Source of the DNA: Crossiella cryophila
Lineage (GTDB): Bacteria > Actinomycetota > Actinomycetes > Mycobacteriales > Pseudonocardiaceae
Assembly: GCF_014204915.1 (NCBI RefSeq)
Contig: NZ_JACHMH010000001.1
Coordinates: 248,001 to 312,000, forward strand
Direction: 5' to 3'
DNA: 64,000 bases
In this document: in pieces, positions 19,055-26,830 of the stretch
Layout: every line of letters starts with the position of its first letter
Position numbering within the stretch: position 1 is the first letter of the stretch
Position numbers and translations under genes: made by a program
The notes under the pieces: model-generated
Databases searched by the model: none
What the model saw: the letters and a program-made list of their open reading frames with translations, nothing else
Told to the model about the DNA's origin: nothing

Positions 19055-20479
19055 ATGCCAGGCCTTAGAAATCTGCTGGTCGGGGCGATGAGCGTGACGC
19101 TCGCCGCCGGCGGCCTCGCGCTGGTGATACCCGGTTCGGCGCTGGCCGCCGGGGAGCGCAGCGGTGAGTACACCAAGCCTCAGGAGTATCAGGGCCGACC
19201 CAAGGGAGATGACTGGATCGGCTCGTACACCTGGCGCGGCCGGCAGGTGTGGTGCGTCCGGTTCGCCCTCGACGAACCGGGCGACGCGCTCGAGTACACG
19301 CCCAGCAAGGACGGGCTGACCACCAAGTGGAACACCCCCCTCCCCGCCGAGACCAAGGCCAAGATCTCCTACCTGCTGCTGCGCTACCAGGACACCGCCT
19401 CGAAGTCCGAGGCCGCCGCACTGGCGCACCTGCTGCACAGCTGGACCTCGGGCACCAAGGACCCGAAGCTGCTGGCCAAGACCAACAACTTCACCCGCAT
19501 CGGCTATGACGTCGACTTCCACCTCAACGGGTTGTCGGCCGAGGCCAGGCAGGCCGTCGGCCGGTTGCAGGCGGACGCGGACGCGCACTACGGGCCGTGG
19601 AAGCTGGCCGTGACCGCGCCCAAGGACGGGCAGCTGATCGGCAAGCCGGGGAACTGGACCATCGCGGTCACCTCGGCCAAGGGTCAGCCGGTCTCGGGTG
19701 TGCCGGTCAAGCTGAAGGCGATCGACGCCGAACTGGCCGGGGAAGCCAGTGACGGCGCCGTGAAGACCCCGGCGGGCGGCAAACCACTGGTCGTCGCGGT
19801 GATCCCGAAGGGCCCCAACCCCAAGCTGGTGGCCACCGTGGAGAGCCCGAACGCCGATCCGGTGCTGCTGCTGCCGAACAAGCCCACCGCGCAGCGGGCG
19901 CTGACCACCGGCGGGCAGACCCCGATCTCGGCCGAGGCCACCGTGCCAGCGGTGACCCAGCCCGGCATCGTCAAGATCGGCAAGGTGGACGCGGCCAGTG
20001 GCGCGGCCATCCCCGGCGTGACGCTGCGGATCACCGGGCCGGACAAGGAAGCGCCCGCGCTCAAGCAGGACGGTTCCCCGCTGACCGGCGTGGACGGCAA
20101 GCCGCTGGTGGTCAAGACCGGCGACGACGGTCAGGTGTCCGTGGCCGACCTGCGCACCCCGCAGGAGATCTGCCTGATCGAGCTGATCCCGGCCAAGGGC
20201 TATGAGGAGGGCTTCGACCCGAAGAAGCCGCCGACGGTCTGCGGCACGGTCGCACCGGGCAACACGCTGGCGTTGTCGCTGACCAACAAGGCCAACGTGC
20301 CGAAGAAGCCGGTGGTGCCCAGGGTGATCCCGGCGGGTGACGAGCCCGAGCTGCCGGTGGCCCAGGCCGCGACCGTGACCCAGGTGGAACCGGCAGGCCT
20401 GGTCGGATTCGCTATTTTCACGCTGGTCATGGCTACCCTGGGCGTCATGGCTCTGCGTCGACGTCTGCACCAGCGGTGA
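19055..20479 (+). CDS. Cell-surface protein with SpaA-type domain and C-terminal anchor
   Basis: A 474-residue exported protein. Residues 1-32 form a Sec signal peptide ending ALAAG. The N-terminal domain contains a conserved-looking WCVRF segment reminiscent of actinobacterial thioester-type adhesin domains, though no reactive Gln is evident. From about residue 310 (IVKIGKVDAASGAAIPGV) comes a SpaA/prealbumin-like domain with two cysteines (ICLIELIPAKGY, VCGTV). The C-terminus has a hydrophobic helix (LVGFAIFTLVMATLGVMAL) and the basic end RRRLHQR, the layout of a sorting signal, but no LPXTG; the nearest candidate is LPVAQ about 15 residues before the helix. The sortase gene follows 3 bp later. 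ATG at 19055 has AAGGAG upstream. Confidence 0.8.
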   Translation: MPGLRNLLVGAMSVTLAAGGLALVIPGSALAAGERSGEYTKPQEYQGRPKGDDWIGSYTWRGRQVWCVRFALDEPGDALEYTPSKDGLTTKWNTPLPAETKAKISYLLLRYQDTASKSEAAALAHLLHSWTSGTKDPKLLAKTNNFTRIGYDVDFHLNGLSAEARQAVGRLQADADAHYGPWKLAVTAPKDGQLIGKPGNWTIAVTSAKGQPVSGVPVKLKAIDAELAGEASDGAVKTPAGGKPLVVAVIPKGPNPKLVATVESPNADPVLLLPNKPTAQRALTTGGQTPISAEATVPAVTQPGIVKIGKVDAASGAAIPGVTLRITGPDKEAPALKQDGSPLTGVDGKPLVVKTGDDGQVSVADLRTPQEICLIELIPAKGYEEGFDPKKPPTVCGTVAPGNTLALSLTNKANVPKKPVVPRVIPAGDEPELPVAQAATVTQVEPAGLVGFAIFTLVMATLGVMALRRRLHQR

Positions 20480-20482
20480 CCC

Positions 20483-21232
20483 ATGGGGAGATCGCTGTAT
20501 CCCGGTGAGACCAAACGCGACAACCGCGCCCGAGTAGCCGGACTCGGCCTGCTCGGGGTGGCCGCGGTGTGCGTGGCGGCCGGACTCGGCGCCTCCCAGC
20601 TCACCACGACGGTCATCGGCGAGCCGGTGGCGGTGGAGTCCCCTCCGCCGTCACCGCTGCGCGCCCGTCCGCTGACCGACATCGGCGACGCGCCGCTGAT
20701 CCGCTGGGGCCAGCCCGGCGGCGGGAACCCGGCGCAGACCACCACCCCGGCCAAACCGGGTCAGCCCAACCAGATCGTGCAGCCGGCCGGCGGGCAGCGA
20801 CCCGGCACGATCCGGCTGCCCGAGGGCGGCACCGCCACCCTGGTCCGCAGGGAGGTGGCCCCCGACGGGGTGCTGCCGGTGCCCGACGGCATCAGGGACG
20901 CCACCTGGTGGGGTGCCGGACTGGACTCGGCCAAGGGCGCCACGGTGCTGGCCGGGCACGTCAACTGGAAGGGCGCGACCGGGCCGTTCGCCGAGCTGTG
21001 GCGCAGTGACAAGGGCCAGCAGGTCACCGTCAAGGACGCCACCGGCAAGACCTACAACTACCGCATCACCGAGGTGCACACCGTGCACAAGGACCAGCTG
21101 CCGCAACGCGCGGAGTCGTTGTTCGCCCAGAGCGGCAACCACCGGCTGGTACTGGTGACCTGTGGTGGCCAGTGGATCGGCGGCAGGCTGGGTTACGACG
21201 ACAACCGGATCATCATCGCCGAACGCGTGTGA
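20483..21232 (+). CDS. Class F-like sortase
   Basis: A 249-residue cysteine transpeptidase with an N-terminal membrane anchor (about residues 19-40), a Pro/Gln-rich linker, and a catalytic domain starting near residue 115. Catalytic residues are visible: His in LAGHVNW, Cys in LVLVTCGG and Arg in YDDNRI. The VTCGG context matches the actinobacterial class F group rather than class E. It is 3 bp downstream of the surface protein, so that protein is its probable substrate despite lacking a standard LPXTG signal. Confidence 0.87.
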   Translation: MGRSLYPGETKRDNRARVAGLGLLGVAAVCVAAGLGASQLTTTVIGEPVAVESPPPSPLRARPLTDIGDAPLIRWGQPGGGNPAQTTTPAKPGQPNQIVQPAGGQRPGTIRLPEGGTATLVRREVAPDGVLPVPDGIRDATWWGAGLDSAKGATVLAGHVNWKGATGPFAELWRSDKGQQVTVKDATGKTYNYRITEVHTVHKDQLPQRAESLFAQSGNHRLVLVTCGGQWIGGRLGYDDNRIIIAERV

Positions 21233-21235
21233 GAC

Positions 21236-21273
21236 AGGGCTTTCCGGCCGTTCCCGGACGGCCGGAAAGCCCT
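21236..21273 (+). terminator. Terminator after the sortase operon
   Basis: Perfect 15-bp inverted repeat AGGGCTTTCCGGCCG / CGGCCGGAAAGCCCT around an 8-nt loop, beginning 4 bp after the sortase stop and ending 26 bp before the next gene. It is followed by TCTCC. Confidence 0.88.
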
Positions 21274-21299
21274 TCTCCGACTCCGAGGCTGGTGCGCCG

Positions 21300-22184
21300 A
21301 TGACCGCGCTGACCCTGCGGCACGTACCGGACCGATCCGTGGACCTGTGGCACGCCGGCGTCCGGCTGCTGAGCTACCACTACCGCCCAGCGTGCCCCCG
21401 ACGGGAATCCCCGAAGCCCTACTTCCACCCGCTGCGCACCCTGCGCGGCGCACTGGTCTCGGACTACCGCCCGTCCGACCACACCTGGCACAAGGGCCTG
21501 CAACTCGCGGTGGCACACGTGCACGACACCAACTTCTGGGGCGGCCCGACCTACCGCGCCGGTGCGGGATACCTGGAACTGCCCGACAACGGCAGCCAGG
21601 TCCACCTGGGCTTCGACCAGCTCGAGTGCACCGGCGAGACCTTCCGGCTGTGCCAGCGCCTGAGCTGGCGCACACCGACCGGCGCGGAACTGCTGGTCGA
21701 ACGCCGCCACGTCCAGGTCACCGCGTCCGCCCCCGAGCACGCCTGGCGGTTGGGGTTCGAGACCCGGCTGCGCAACACCACCCGGACCCCGATCCACTTC
21801 GGCAGCCCCAGCACCAACGGCCGCCCCAACGCCGGCTACGGCGGCCTGTTCTGGCGCGGCCCACGGGAGTTCATCGGCGGCCGGGTGCTGGTCCCCGGTG
21901 CGCACGATCCCATGGGCGCCAGGGCGGGCTGGGCCGCGTACATCGGTCAGCACGGGGAGAGCGGCCCGCACTCCACGGTGCTTTTTGTTGACGCACCGGA
22001 GAATCCGGGCCATCCGACCGAGTGGTTCGCCCGCAGTTCGGACTACCCAGGGCTGTGCCCGGCACCGTTCTATAGTGCGGAAGTCGTTGTGCCACCGGGA
22101 GAGCAGCTGGTGCTGCGGTACACGGTGGTCTTCGCCGACGGGGCCTGGGACGAGTCCCGGATCACCGATTTCCTCGGCCGCTAG
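21300..22184 (+). CDS. PmoA-like family protein (DUF6807)
   Basis: A 294-residue soluble, beta-rich protein of the PF14100 type, annotated in databases as methane-oxygenase PmoA-like but unrelated to methane oxidation in actinomycetes. Features are the early SDYRPSDHTWHKGLQLAVAH segment, with several His and Asp residues, NFWGGPTY, and a C-terminal LRYTVVFADGAWD. ATG at 21300 is favoured since the upstream frame runs through the terminator. Members are often near sugar-metabolism genes, which fits the neighbouring sugar dehydrogenases, but the reaction is unknown. Confidence 0.75.
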   Translation: MTALTLRHVPDRSVDLWHAGVRLLSYHYRPACPRRESPKPYFHPLRTLRGALVSDYRPSDHTWHKGLQLAVAHVHDTNFWGGPTYRAGAGYLELPDNGSQVHLGFDQLECTGETFRLCQRLSWRTPTGAELLVERRHVQVTASAPEHAWRLGFETRLRNTTRTPIHFGSPSTNGRPNAGYGGLFWRGPREFIGGRVLVPGAHDPMGARAGWAAYIGQHGESGPHSTVLFVDAPENPGHPTEWFARSSDYPGLCPAPFYSAEVVVPPGEQLVLRYTVVFADGAWDESRITDFLGR

Positions 22185-23182
22185 CCCTCGCTGCGCAGGA
22201 TGCGGTCCGGCGCCGGCGCGTTGGAGGTGGTGATCCACAGCGATCCGTCCGGCGCGGGCTCCACCGTGCGCAGGCGGCCGAACTCCTTGTTGTACAAGGC
22301 TTTCGGCGTGCCAGTACGGCCATCGCGCAATGGCACCTGCCAGAGTCGCTGGCCCACCAGTCCGGCCACGTACAGACTGCCCTTGTAGTAGGCGATATCG
22401 CTCGGGGTGGCTTCCTCGGTGCGCCAGACCACCAGTGGGTCGACGAAGCGCGGGTCACCGCACTTGCCCTCGCAGAGCGGCCAGCCGTAGTTGCGGCCGG
22501 GCAGCACCCGGTTCAGCTCGTCCCACTTGGCGTCACCGGCCTCGGCCAGGAACAGCCTGCCGTCGCGGTCCCAGGTCAGGCCCTGGGGGTCGCGGTGGCC
22601 GTAGGAGTAGACCAGGGTGCCGAAGGGGTTGCCGAGCACGGGTTTGCCGCTGGTGGTCAGCCGCAGGACCTTGCCTGCCAGTGACTTCGGGTCCTGGGCG
22701 AGTTCGGGACGGGCGGTGTCGCCGGTGGTGGCGTACAGGTGGCCGTCCGGGCCGAAGGCGAGCCGGCCGCCGTTGCGCTTGACGCCCACCGGGATGCCGG
22801 TGACCAGCGGCACCGGGGGCTGGCCGAGGCGGAGCTTGGCGATCCGGTTGTCGGTTCTCGTGGAGTAGTAGACGAACACCGTGCGGTCGCTCTGGTACCT
22901 CGGTGAGACCGCGAGGCCGAGCAGGCCGCCGTGGCCGCCGGTCGGCTGGGCGTCGGCGATCTTCTGCACCTCGGTGGCCTGGCCGCCGCGGATGTTCAGG
23001 ATGCGGGCGGAGTCCCGTTCGGTGACCAGCGCGCTGCCGTCGGGCAGGAATCCGACACCCCATGGCACCGCCAGTCCACCGGTGACCTCGGTTGGCGGCC
23101 GGGTGACGGCCTGGGCCGGGGTCGCGGCCAGCAGGCCGAGGGTGACCGCGGCGGCGAGGGTGGCGATCCGGGCAACGGGCAT
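22181..23182 (-). CDS. Exported PQQ-dependent sugar dehydrogenase family protein with altered active site
   Basis: A 333-residue six-bladed beta-propeller protein of the soluble aldose dehydrogenase (YliI/Asd, s-GDH) family. Residues 1-25 form a Sec signal peptide ending AQA. Motifs: TERDSARI, GGHGGLLGLAVSP, FGPDGHLYATTGD, YGHRDPQGL, GRNYGWPLCEGKCG. At the position of the catalytic His (His144 of Acinetobacter s-GDH) it reads KRNGGR, with Arg instead of His, and the PQQ-contacting Arg-Asn pair is Arg-Asp (GHRDPQ). Its neighbour at 23270 keeps both. ATG at 23182 has AGGAG upstream. It may be a divergent or non-catalytic paralogue. Its stop overlaps that of the DUF6807 gene. Confidence 0.82.
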   Translation of the reverse strand: MPVARIATLAAAVTLGLLAATPAQAVTRPPTEVTGGLAVPWGVGFLPDGSALVTERDSARILNIRGGQATEVQKIADAQPTGGHGGLLGLAVSPRYQSDRTVFVYYSTRTDNRIAKLRLGQPPVPLVTGIPVGVKRNGGRLAFGPDGHLYATTGDTARPELAQDPKSLAGKVLRLTTSGKPVLGNPFGTLVYSYGHRDPQGLTWDRDGRLFLAEAGDAKWDELNRVLPGRNYGWPLCEGKCGDPRFVDPLVVWRTEEATPSDIAYYKGSLYVAGLVGQRLWQVPLRDGRTGTPKALYNKEFGRLRTVEPAPDGSLWITTSNAPAPDRILRSEG

Positions 23183-23269
23183 GGCGAACTCCTGGCGCGT
23201 GCTGCGGATGTGGGTGGGGGCCCGTGTCCGGTCCCAGGTCACGGGCCCCCTGATCAGGTGACGGCCGGC

Positions 23270-24262
23270 TCAGTTGCCGTCAGAGGTGTAGATCCCACCG
23301 GGGGTGATGATCCACAGCGAACCGTCCGGCGCGGCGTTCGCGGCGCGGGTGCGGCCCAGGTTGGTGTAGATCTTGCCACCGGAGCCGCTGAGGTTTGTCT
23401 TATATGTCCCGCCCTTGAGCGAGGCGATGTACAGGCTGCCCTTGTAGTGGGCCAGGCCACTCGGGGTGGCAGAGGAGGTCGACCAGGTCTTCACCGGGTT
23501 GGTGTAGCCCGCGGTGCCGCAGGGGCCCTCGCAGCTCGGCCAGCCGTAGTTCTTGCCGGAGTCGATCTTGTTCAGCTCGTCGACCTTGCTGGCGCCGATC
23601 TCCGAGGCGTAGAGCTGGCCGCCGACCCAGGTCAGGCCCTGCACGTTGCGGTGCCCGAGGCTGTAGATCCGGCTGTTGAACGGGTTGCCTGGCGCGGCCG
23701 CGCCGTCCTTGGTGATCCGGAGGATCTTGCCGCCCAGCGAGTTCTTGTTCTGCGCGTTGGCCCCGTTCTGGCCGTCACCGGTGCCCGCGTAGAGGAAACC
23801 GTCCGGCCCGAAGGCGATCCGGCCGCCGTGGTGGAACTGGGAACCACGCGGGATGCCGGTCACGATCGGCTGCGGCGCCTCGCCCAGCTTGAGCTTGGCG
23901 ATCCGGTTGTCGCTGCCGGTGGTGTAGTAGATGAAGACGAGCTGGTCGGCCGCGTAGGTGGGCGAGACCGCGATGCCGAGCAGGCCCGCTTCCTTGGTGA
24001 CGCTCACCCCTGGGATGGTCTGAACGTCGGAAACCTTGCCCGCCTTGTCAATCTTGCGGATCTTCTTGCTGTCCTTCTCGGTGAACAGCGCGGTGCCATC
24101 GGGCAGCCAGTCCACCGCCCACGCCTGATTGAGTCCGGAAGCGATCTGTTTGATCGCCGTCGGGGAGACCTCGGACGCTGTGGCGACCGGTGCGGTGAGC
24201 GTGGCCGCAGCGGTGGCGGTCGCGACCAAAGCTCCGATGACTGTCCTGCGTCGAGCGTGCAT
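23270..24262 (-). CDS. Exported PQQ-dependent sugar dehydrogenase
   Basis: A 330-residue exported quinoprotein that would oxidise aldoses outside the membrane using PQQ. Signal peptide residues 1-29 with HARRRTVIG then a hydrophobic run (Tat or Sec). The catalytic region FHHGGRIAFGPDGFLY keeps the general-base His; GHRNVQGL keeps the PQQ-binding Arg-Asn pair; GKNYGWPSCEGPCG matches its paralogue. ATG at 24262 follows AGGAGG; the longer in-frame start at 24484 would run through the operators and is rejected. It is divergent from pqqA, the source of the cofactor peptide, and is probably repressed by a LacI-type protein at the two sites upstream. Confidence 0.88.
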   Translation of the reverse strand: MHARRRTVIGALVATATAAATLTAPVATASEVSPTAIKQIASGLNQAWAVDWLPDGTALFTEKDSKKIRKIDKAGKVSDVQTIPGVSVTKEAGLLGIAVSPTYAADQLVFIYYTTGSDNRIAKLKLGEAPQPIVTGIPRGSQFHHGGRIAFGPDGFLYAGTGDGQNGANAQNKNSLGGKILRITKDGAAAPGNPFNSRIYSLGHRNVQGLTWVGGQLYASEIGASKVDELNKIDSGKNYGWPSCEGPCGTAGYTNPVKTWSTSSATPSGLAHYKGSLYIASLKGGTYKTNLSGSGGKIYTNLGRTRAANAAPDGSLWIITPGGIYTSDGN

Positions 24263-24332
24263 CGTGCCCCTCCTGATCATGCCTGTGGAGTGCGGAAACG
24301 GCGGCGGCAAGGGTGGCGGCACAGTGTCGGAT

Positions 24333-24379
24333 GTAAACGCTTGCAGTGGGTCCGACCCTAACCCAAGGCAAGCGCTTAC
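24333..24379 (-). promoter_or_regulatory. Twin LacI-type operators upstream of the sugar dehydrogenase
   Basis: Two near-palindromic sites of the LacI/GalR type: GTAAACGCTTGC (24333-24344) and GCAAGCGCTTAC (24368-24379). They are reverse complements of each other except at one base and are centred 35 bp apart. A TTGACA (-35-like) on the minus strand lies at 24394-24389, just upstream of the second site, so repression of the dehydrogenase promoter is likely. No LacI gene is in the window. The sites are 157-203 bp from pqqA, so a shared effect on that operon is possible. Confidence 0.72.
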
Positions 24380-24535
24380 CGCTAGGGCTGTCAATGCCGT
24401 CTGGAAAGTTCCCTGAAAAATACGATCGGCCCATAGCGGGATCAAGAAAAACGTGTCTAGCGTGGTGTCGCTCGCCATGAGCACTGGAGAGGGCGGTTCG
24501 GCGGCGGACCGCCCGTGATCCGAGGAGTGAGCGTT

Positions 24536-24625
24536 ATGGAAACTCGTGAAGTGTGGACCCGTCCGGAATTCACCGAGTACGACACGCCCATGGAGGTCAC
24601 CGCGTACGCGGCCCGCATGGACTGA
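24536..24625 (+). CDS. pqqA: PQQ precursor peptide PqqA
   Basis: A 29-residue ribosomal precursor of pyrroloquinoline quinone, too short for ordinary ORF calling. It carries the diagnostic Glu-x-x-x-Tyr within MEVTAYAAR (Glu20, Tyr24), the two residues PqqE cross-links to build PQQ. The ATG at 24536 is 8 nt after GAGGAG. It heads pqqACDEB. Confidence 0.95.
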   Translation: METREVWTRPEFTEYDTPMEVTAYAARMD

Positions 24626-24721
24626 TGCTCATCAAGGGCGGGGAGCCACGGCCCTGTGGCTCCCCGCCCGCCTCCGCCGCCGCCAGCACTGTCGGAGTTC
24701 TCCTCGAGAGGTAGTGCGGAG

Positions 24722-25423
24722 ATGGCCACCAGCCAGGATGTGTTGTCGCGTGAGGACTTCCTCGCCGCGTTGCAGGCCCTGTCCCATCGCTACTGGGGAA
24801 CGCACCCCTTCCACCAGCGGATGCACGCCGGTGAGCTGACCGAACACGAGCTGCGGACCTGGGCGGCCAACCGCTGGTACTACCAGTGCATGCTGCCGCA
24901 GAAGGACGCGGCCATCATCAGCAACTGCCCGCTGCCCGAGGTGCGCAGGCAGTGGCTGGACCGGATCGTCTACCACGACGGCAAGGTCGACGGCGAGGGC
25001 GGCGCGGCCAGCTGGCTGCGGCTGTGCCAGGCCGTTGGCCTGACCCGCGAGGAAGTGCTGGACCAGCGGCACATCGCGCCCGGCACCCGGTTCGCGGTGG
25101 ACGCCTATGTCAACTTCGCCCGGCAGCAGCCGTGGATCATCGGCGTGGCCTCCGGGCTGACCGAGATGTTCTCCGGACACCTGATGCGGCAACGGGTTTC
25201 CGACGTGCTGGCCGGCTACAGCTGGATCCGGCGCGAGGACCTGGCCTACTTCACCACCCGGATCGACAAGGTCTCCGGCGAGGGCAAGGAGACCGTGGAC
25301 CTGGTGCTGGAGCACTGCGACACCAGGGCACTGCAGGACGCGGCGGTGGCCGCGCTGAGCTTCAAGTGCGATGTGCTGTGGAGCCTGCTGGACTCGATCG
25401 AACGCGCCGCGGCGAAGGGCTGA
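24722..25423 (+). CDS. pqqC: Pyrroloquinoline-quinone synthase PqqC
   Basis: Catalyses the last step of PQQ formation, an oxygen-dependent ring closure and oxidation. 233 residues, all-helical haem-oxygenase-like fold. Family stretches include THPFHQRMHAGELT, ANRWYYQCMLPQKDAAI and YHDGKVDGEGG, plus FSGHLMRQRV with a conserved His. The ATG at 24722 gives the family N-terminus; the upstream frame is Pro-rich and non-conserved. Five bp separate its stop from pqqD. Confidence 0.96.
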   Translation: MATSQDVLSREDFLAALQALSHRYWGTHPFHQRMHAGELTEHELRTWAANRWYYQCMLPQKDAAIISNCPLPEVRRQWLDRIVYHDGKVDGEGGAASWLRLCQAVGLTREEVLDQRHIAPGTRFAVDAYVNFARQQPWIIGVASGLTEMFSGHLMRQRVSDVLAGYSWIRREDLAYFTTRIDKVSGEGKETVDLVLEHCDTRALQDAAVAALSFKCDVLWSLLDSIERAAAKG

Positions 25424-25428
25424 CCCCG

Positions 25429-25713
25429 ATGAGCGAAATCACCGGGACCTCCCGGCCGAGGCTGCGCCGCGGGGTGCGGCTCAGTTACGACAAGGTGCGC
25501 GAGACGCACGTGCTGCTCTTCCCCGAGGGCGTGCTGGTGCCCAACCCGACCGCGGCCGCGGTGCTCGAACACTGCGACGGGGTCAACGACGTCGACGCGG
25601 TGGTGAAGCTGCTCTCCGAGCGCTACCAAGGGGTTGCGGTGGCTGACGTGGCCGGGCTGCTGGCCGCGCTGATCGAGCGACGGATCGTGGAACTGGCGGT
25701 GGCCGATGTCTGA
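25429..25713 (+). CDS. pqqD: PQQ biosynthesis peptide chaperone PqqD
   Basis: A 94-residue RiPP recognition element that binds PqqA and presents it to PqqE. The winged-helix pattern begins at RLRRGVRLSYDKVR and continues LLFPEGVLVPNPTAAAVLEHCDG, matching stand-alone PqqD proteins. It overlaps pqqE by 8 nt, suggesting coupled translation. Confidence 0.94.
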   Translation: MSEITGTSRPRLRRGVRLSYDKVRETHVLLFPEGVLVPNPTAAAVLEHCDGVNDVDAVVKLLSERYQGVAVADVAGLLAALIERRIVELAVADV

Positions 25714-26830
25714 GATCCCGGTGTCCCCTGCCGAGGCCCCGCTGGGCATGCTCGCCGAGCTGACCCACCGCTGCCCGCTGCACTGCCCGTACTGCTCCAA
25801 CCCGCTGGAGCTGATCGCCAAGAACAACGAGCTGACCACCGACCAGTGGCGCACGGTGCTCACCCAGGCGCGCGAGCTTGGCGTGCTGCAGGTGCACATG
25901 TCCGGCGGCGAACCCCTTGCCCGCCATGACATCCGCGAGCTGGTCGAGCATGCCAGCGACCTCGGCTGCTACGTGAACCTGGTGACCAGCGGGCTCGGCC
26001 TGACCGAACCGGTGCTCCAGGACCTGGCCGATCGCGGGCTGGCGCACGTGCAACTGTCCATTCAGGACTCCGACCCGGTGCGCGGCAACCAGGTGGCCGG
26101 GGCCCGCGCGCACGACCGCAAGCTGGCCGCGGCGAAGGTGGTGCACAAGGTCGGCCTGCCGCTGACCGGGAACGTGGTGCTCACCCGGCTCAACCACGAC
26201 CGGATCGGCGAGATCATCACCATGGCCGAGACCATGGGCGTGGACCGGCTGGAGCTGGCCAACACCCAGTACTACGGCTGGGCGCTGAAGAACCGGGCCC
26301 AGCTGATGCCGACCAGGGAGCAGCTGGCCACCGCGGAGCCGATCGTGCGCGCGGCGAGCAAGCGGCTGGCCGGGCGGATGCAGGTGGTCTACGTGGTGGC
26401 CGACTACTACGAGGACTACCCCAAGCCCTGCATGCACGGCTGGGGCGCGCGTCAGCTCACCGTGGCGCCCAACGGGGATGTGCTGCCCTGCCCGGCGGCC
26501 ACCGCGATCAGCACGCTCAAACTGGACAACGTCAAGGACCGGCCACTGGCCGAGATCTGGTACCAGGGCGAGAGTTTCAACGCCTACCGCGGCACCGAGT
26601 GGATGAGCCCGACCTGCCAGGTCTGCCCGCGCAAGGAGACCGACTTCGGCGGCTGCCGCTGCCAGGCCTTCCTGCTCACCGGGGACGCGGCGGCCACCGA
26701 CCCGGTGTGCTCGAAGTCGCCGGACCGGCCGATCATCGACACCATCCTGGCCCGTCACCACCAGGCGCCCGAACCGCTGGACGCACCGCTGGCGATGCGC
26801 TGGCTGGCCGCCGAACGAGGAGCACGATGA
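25706..26830 (+). CDS. pqqE: Radical SAM PqqA cross-linking enzyme PqqE
   Basis: Forms the Glu-Tyr carbon-carbon bond in PqqA. 374 residues with the radical-SAM cluster motif Cys23-x3-Cys27-x2-Cys30 (CPLHCPYC), the GGEPL motif, and a C-terminal SPASM domain with Cys in CMHGWG, VLPCPAA, CQVCPRKETDFGGCRCQ. These cysteines should hold two auxiliary iron-sulfur clusters. Start ATG lies inside the pqqD end; stop overlaps pqqB (ATGA). Confidence 0.96.
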   Translation: MSEIPVSPAEAPLGMLAELTHRCPLHCPYCSNPLELIAKNNELTTDQWRTVLTQARELGVLQVHMSGGEPLARHDIRELVEHASDLGCYVNLVTSGLGLTEPVLQDLADRGLAHVQLSIQDSDPVRGNQVAGARAHDRKLAAAKVVHKVGLPLTGNVVLTRLNHDRIGEIITMAETMGVDRLELANTQYYGWALKNRAQLMPTREQLATAEPIVRAASKRLAGRMQVVYVVADYYEDYPKPCMHGWGARQLTVAPNGDVLPCPAATAISTLKLDNVKDRPLAEIWYQGESFNAYRGTEWMSPTCQVCPRKETDFGGCRCQAFLLTGDAAATDPVCSKSPDRPIIDTILARHHQAPEPLDAPLAMRWLAAERGAR

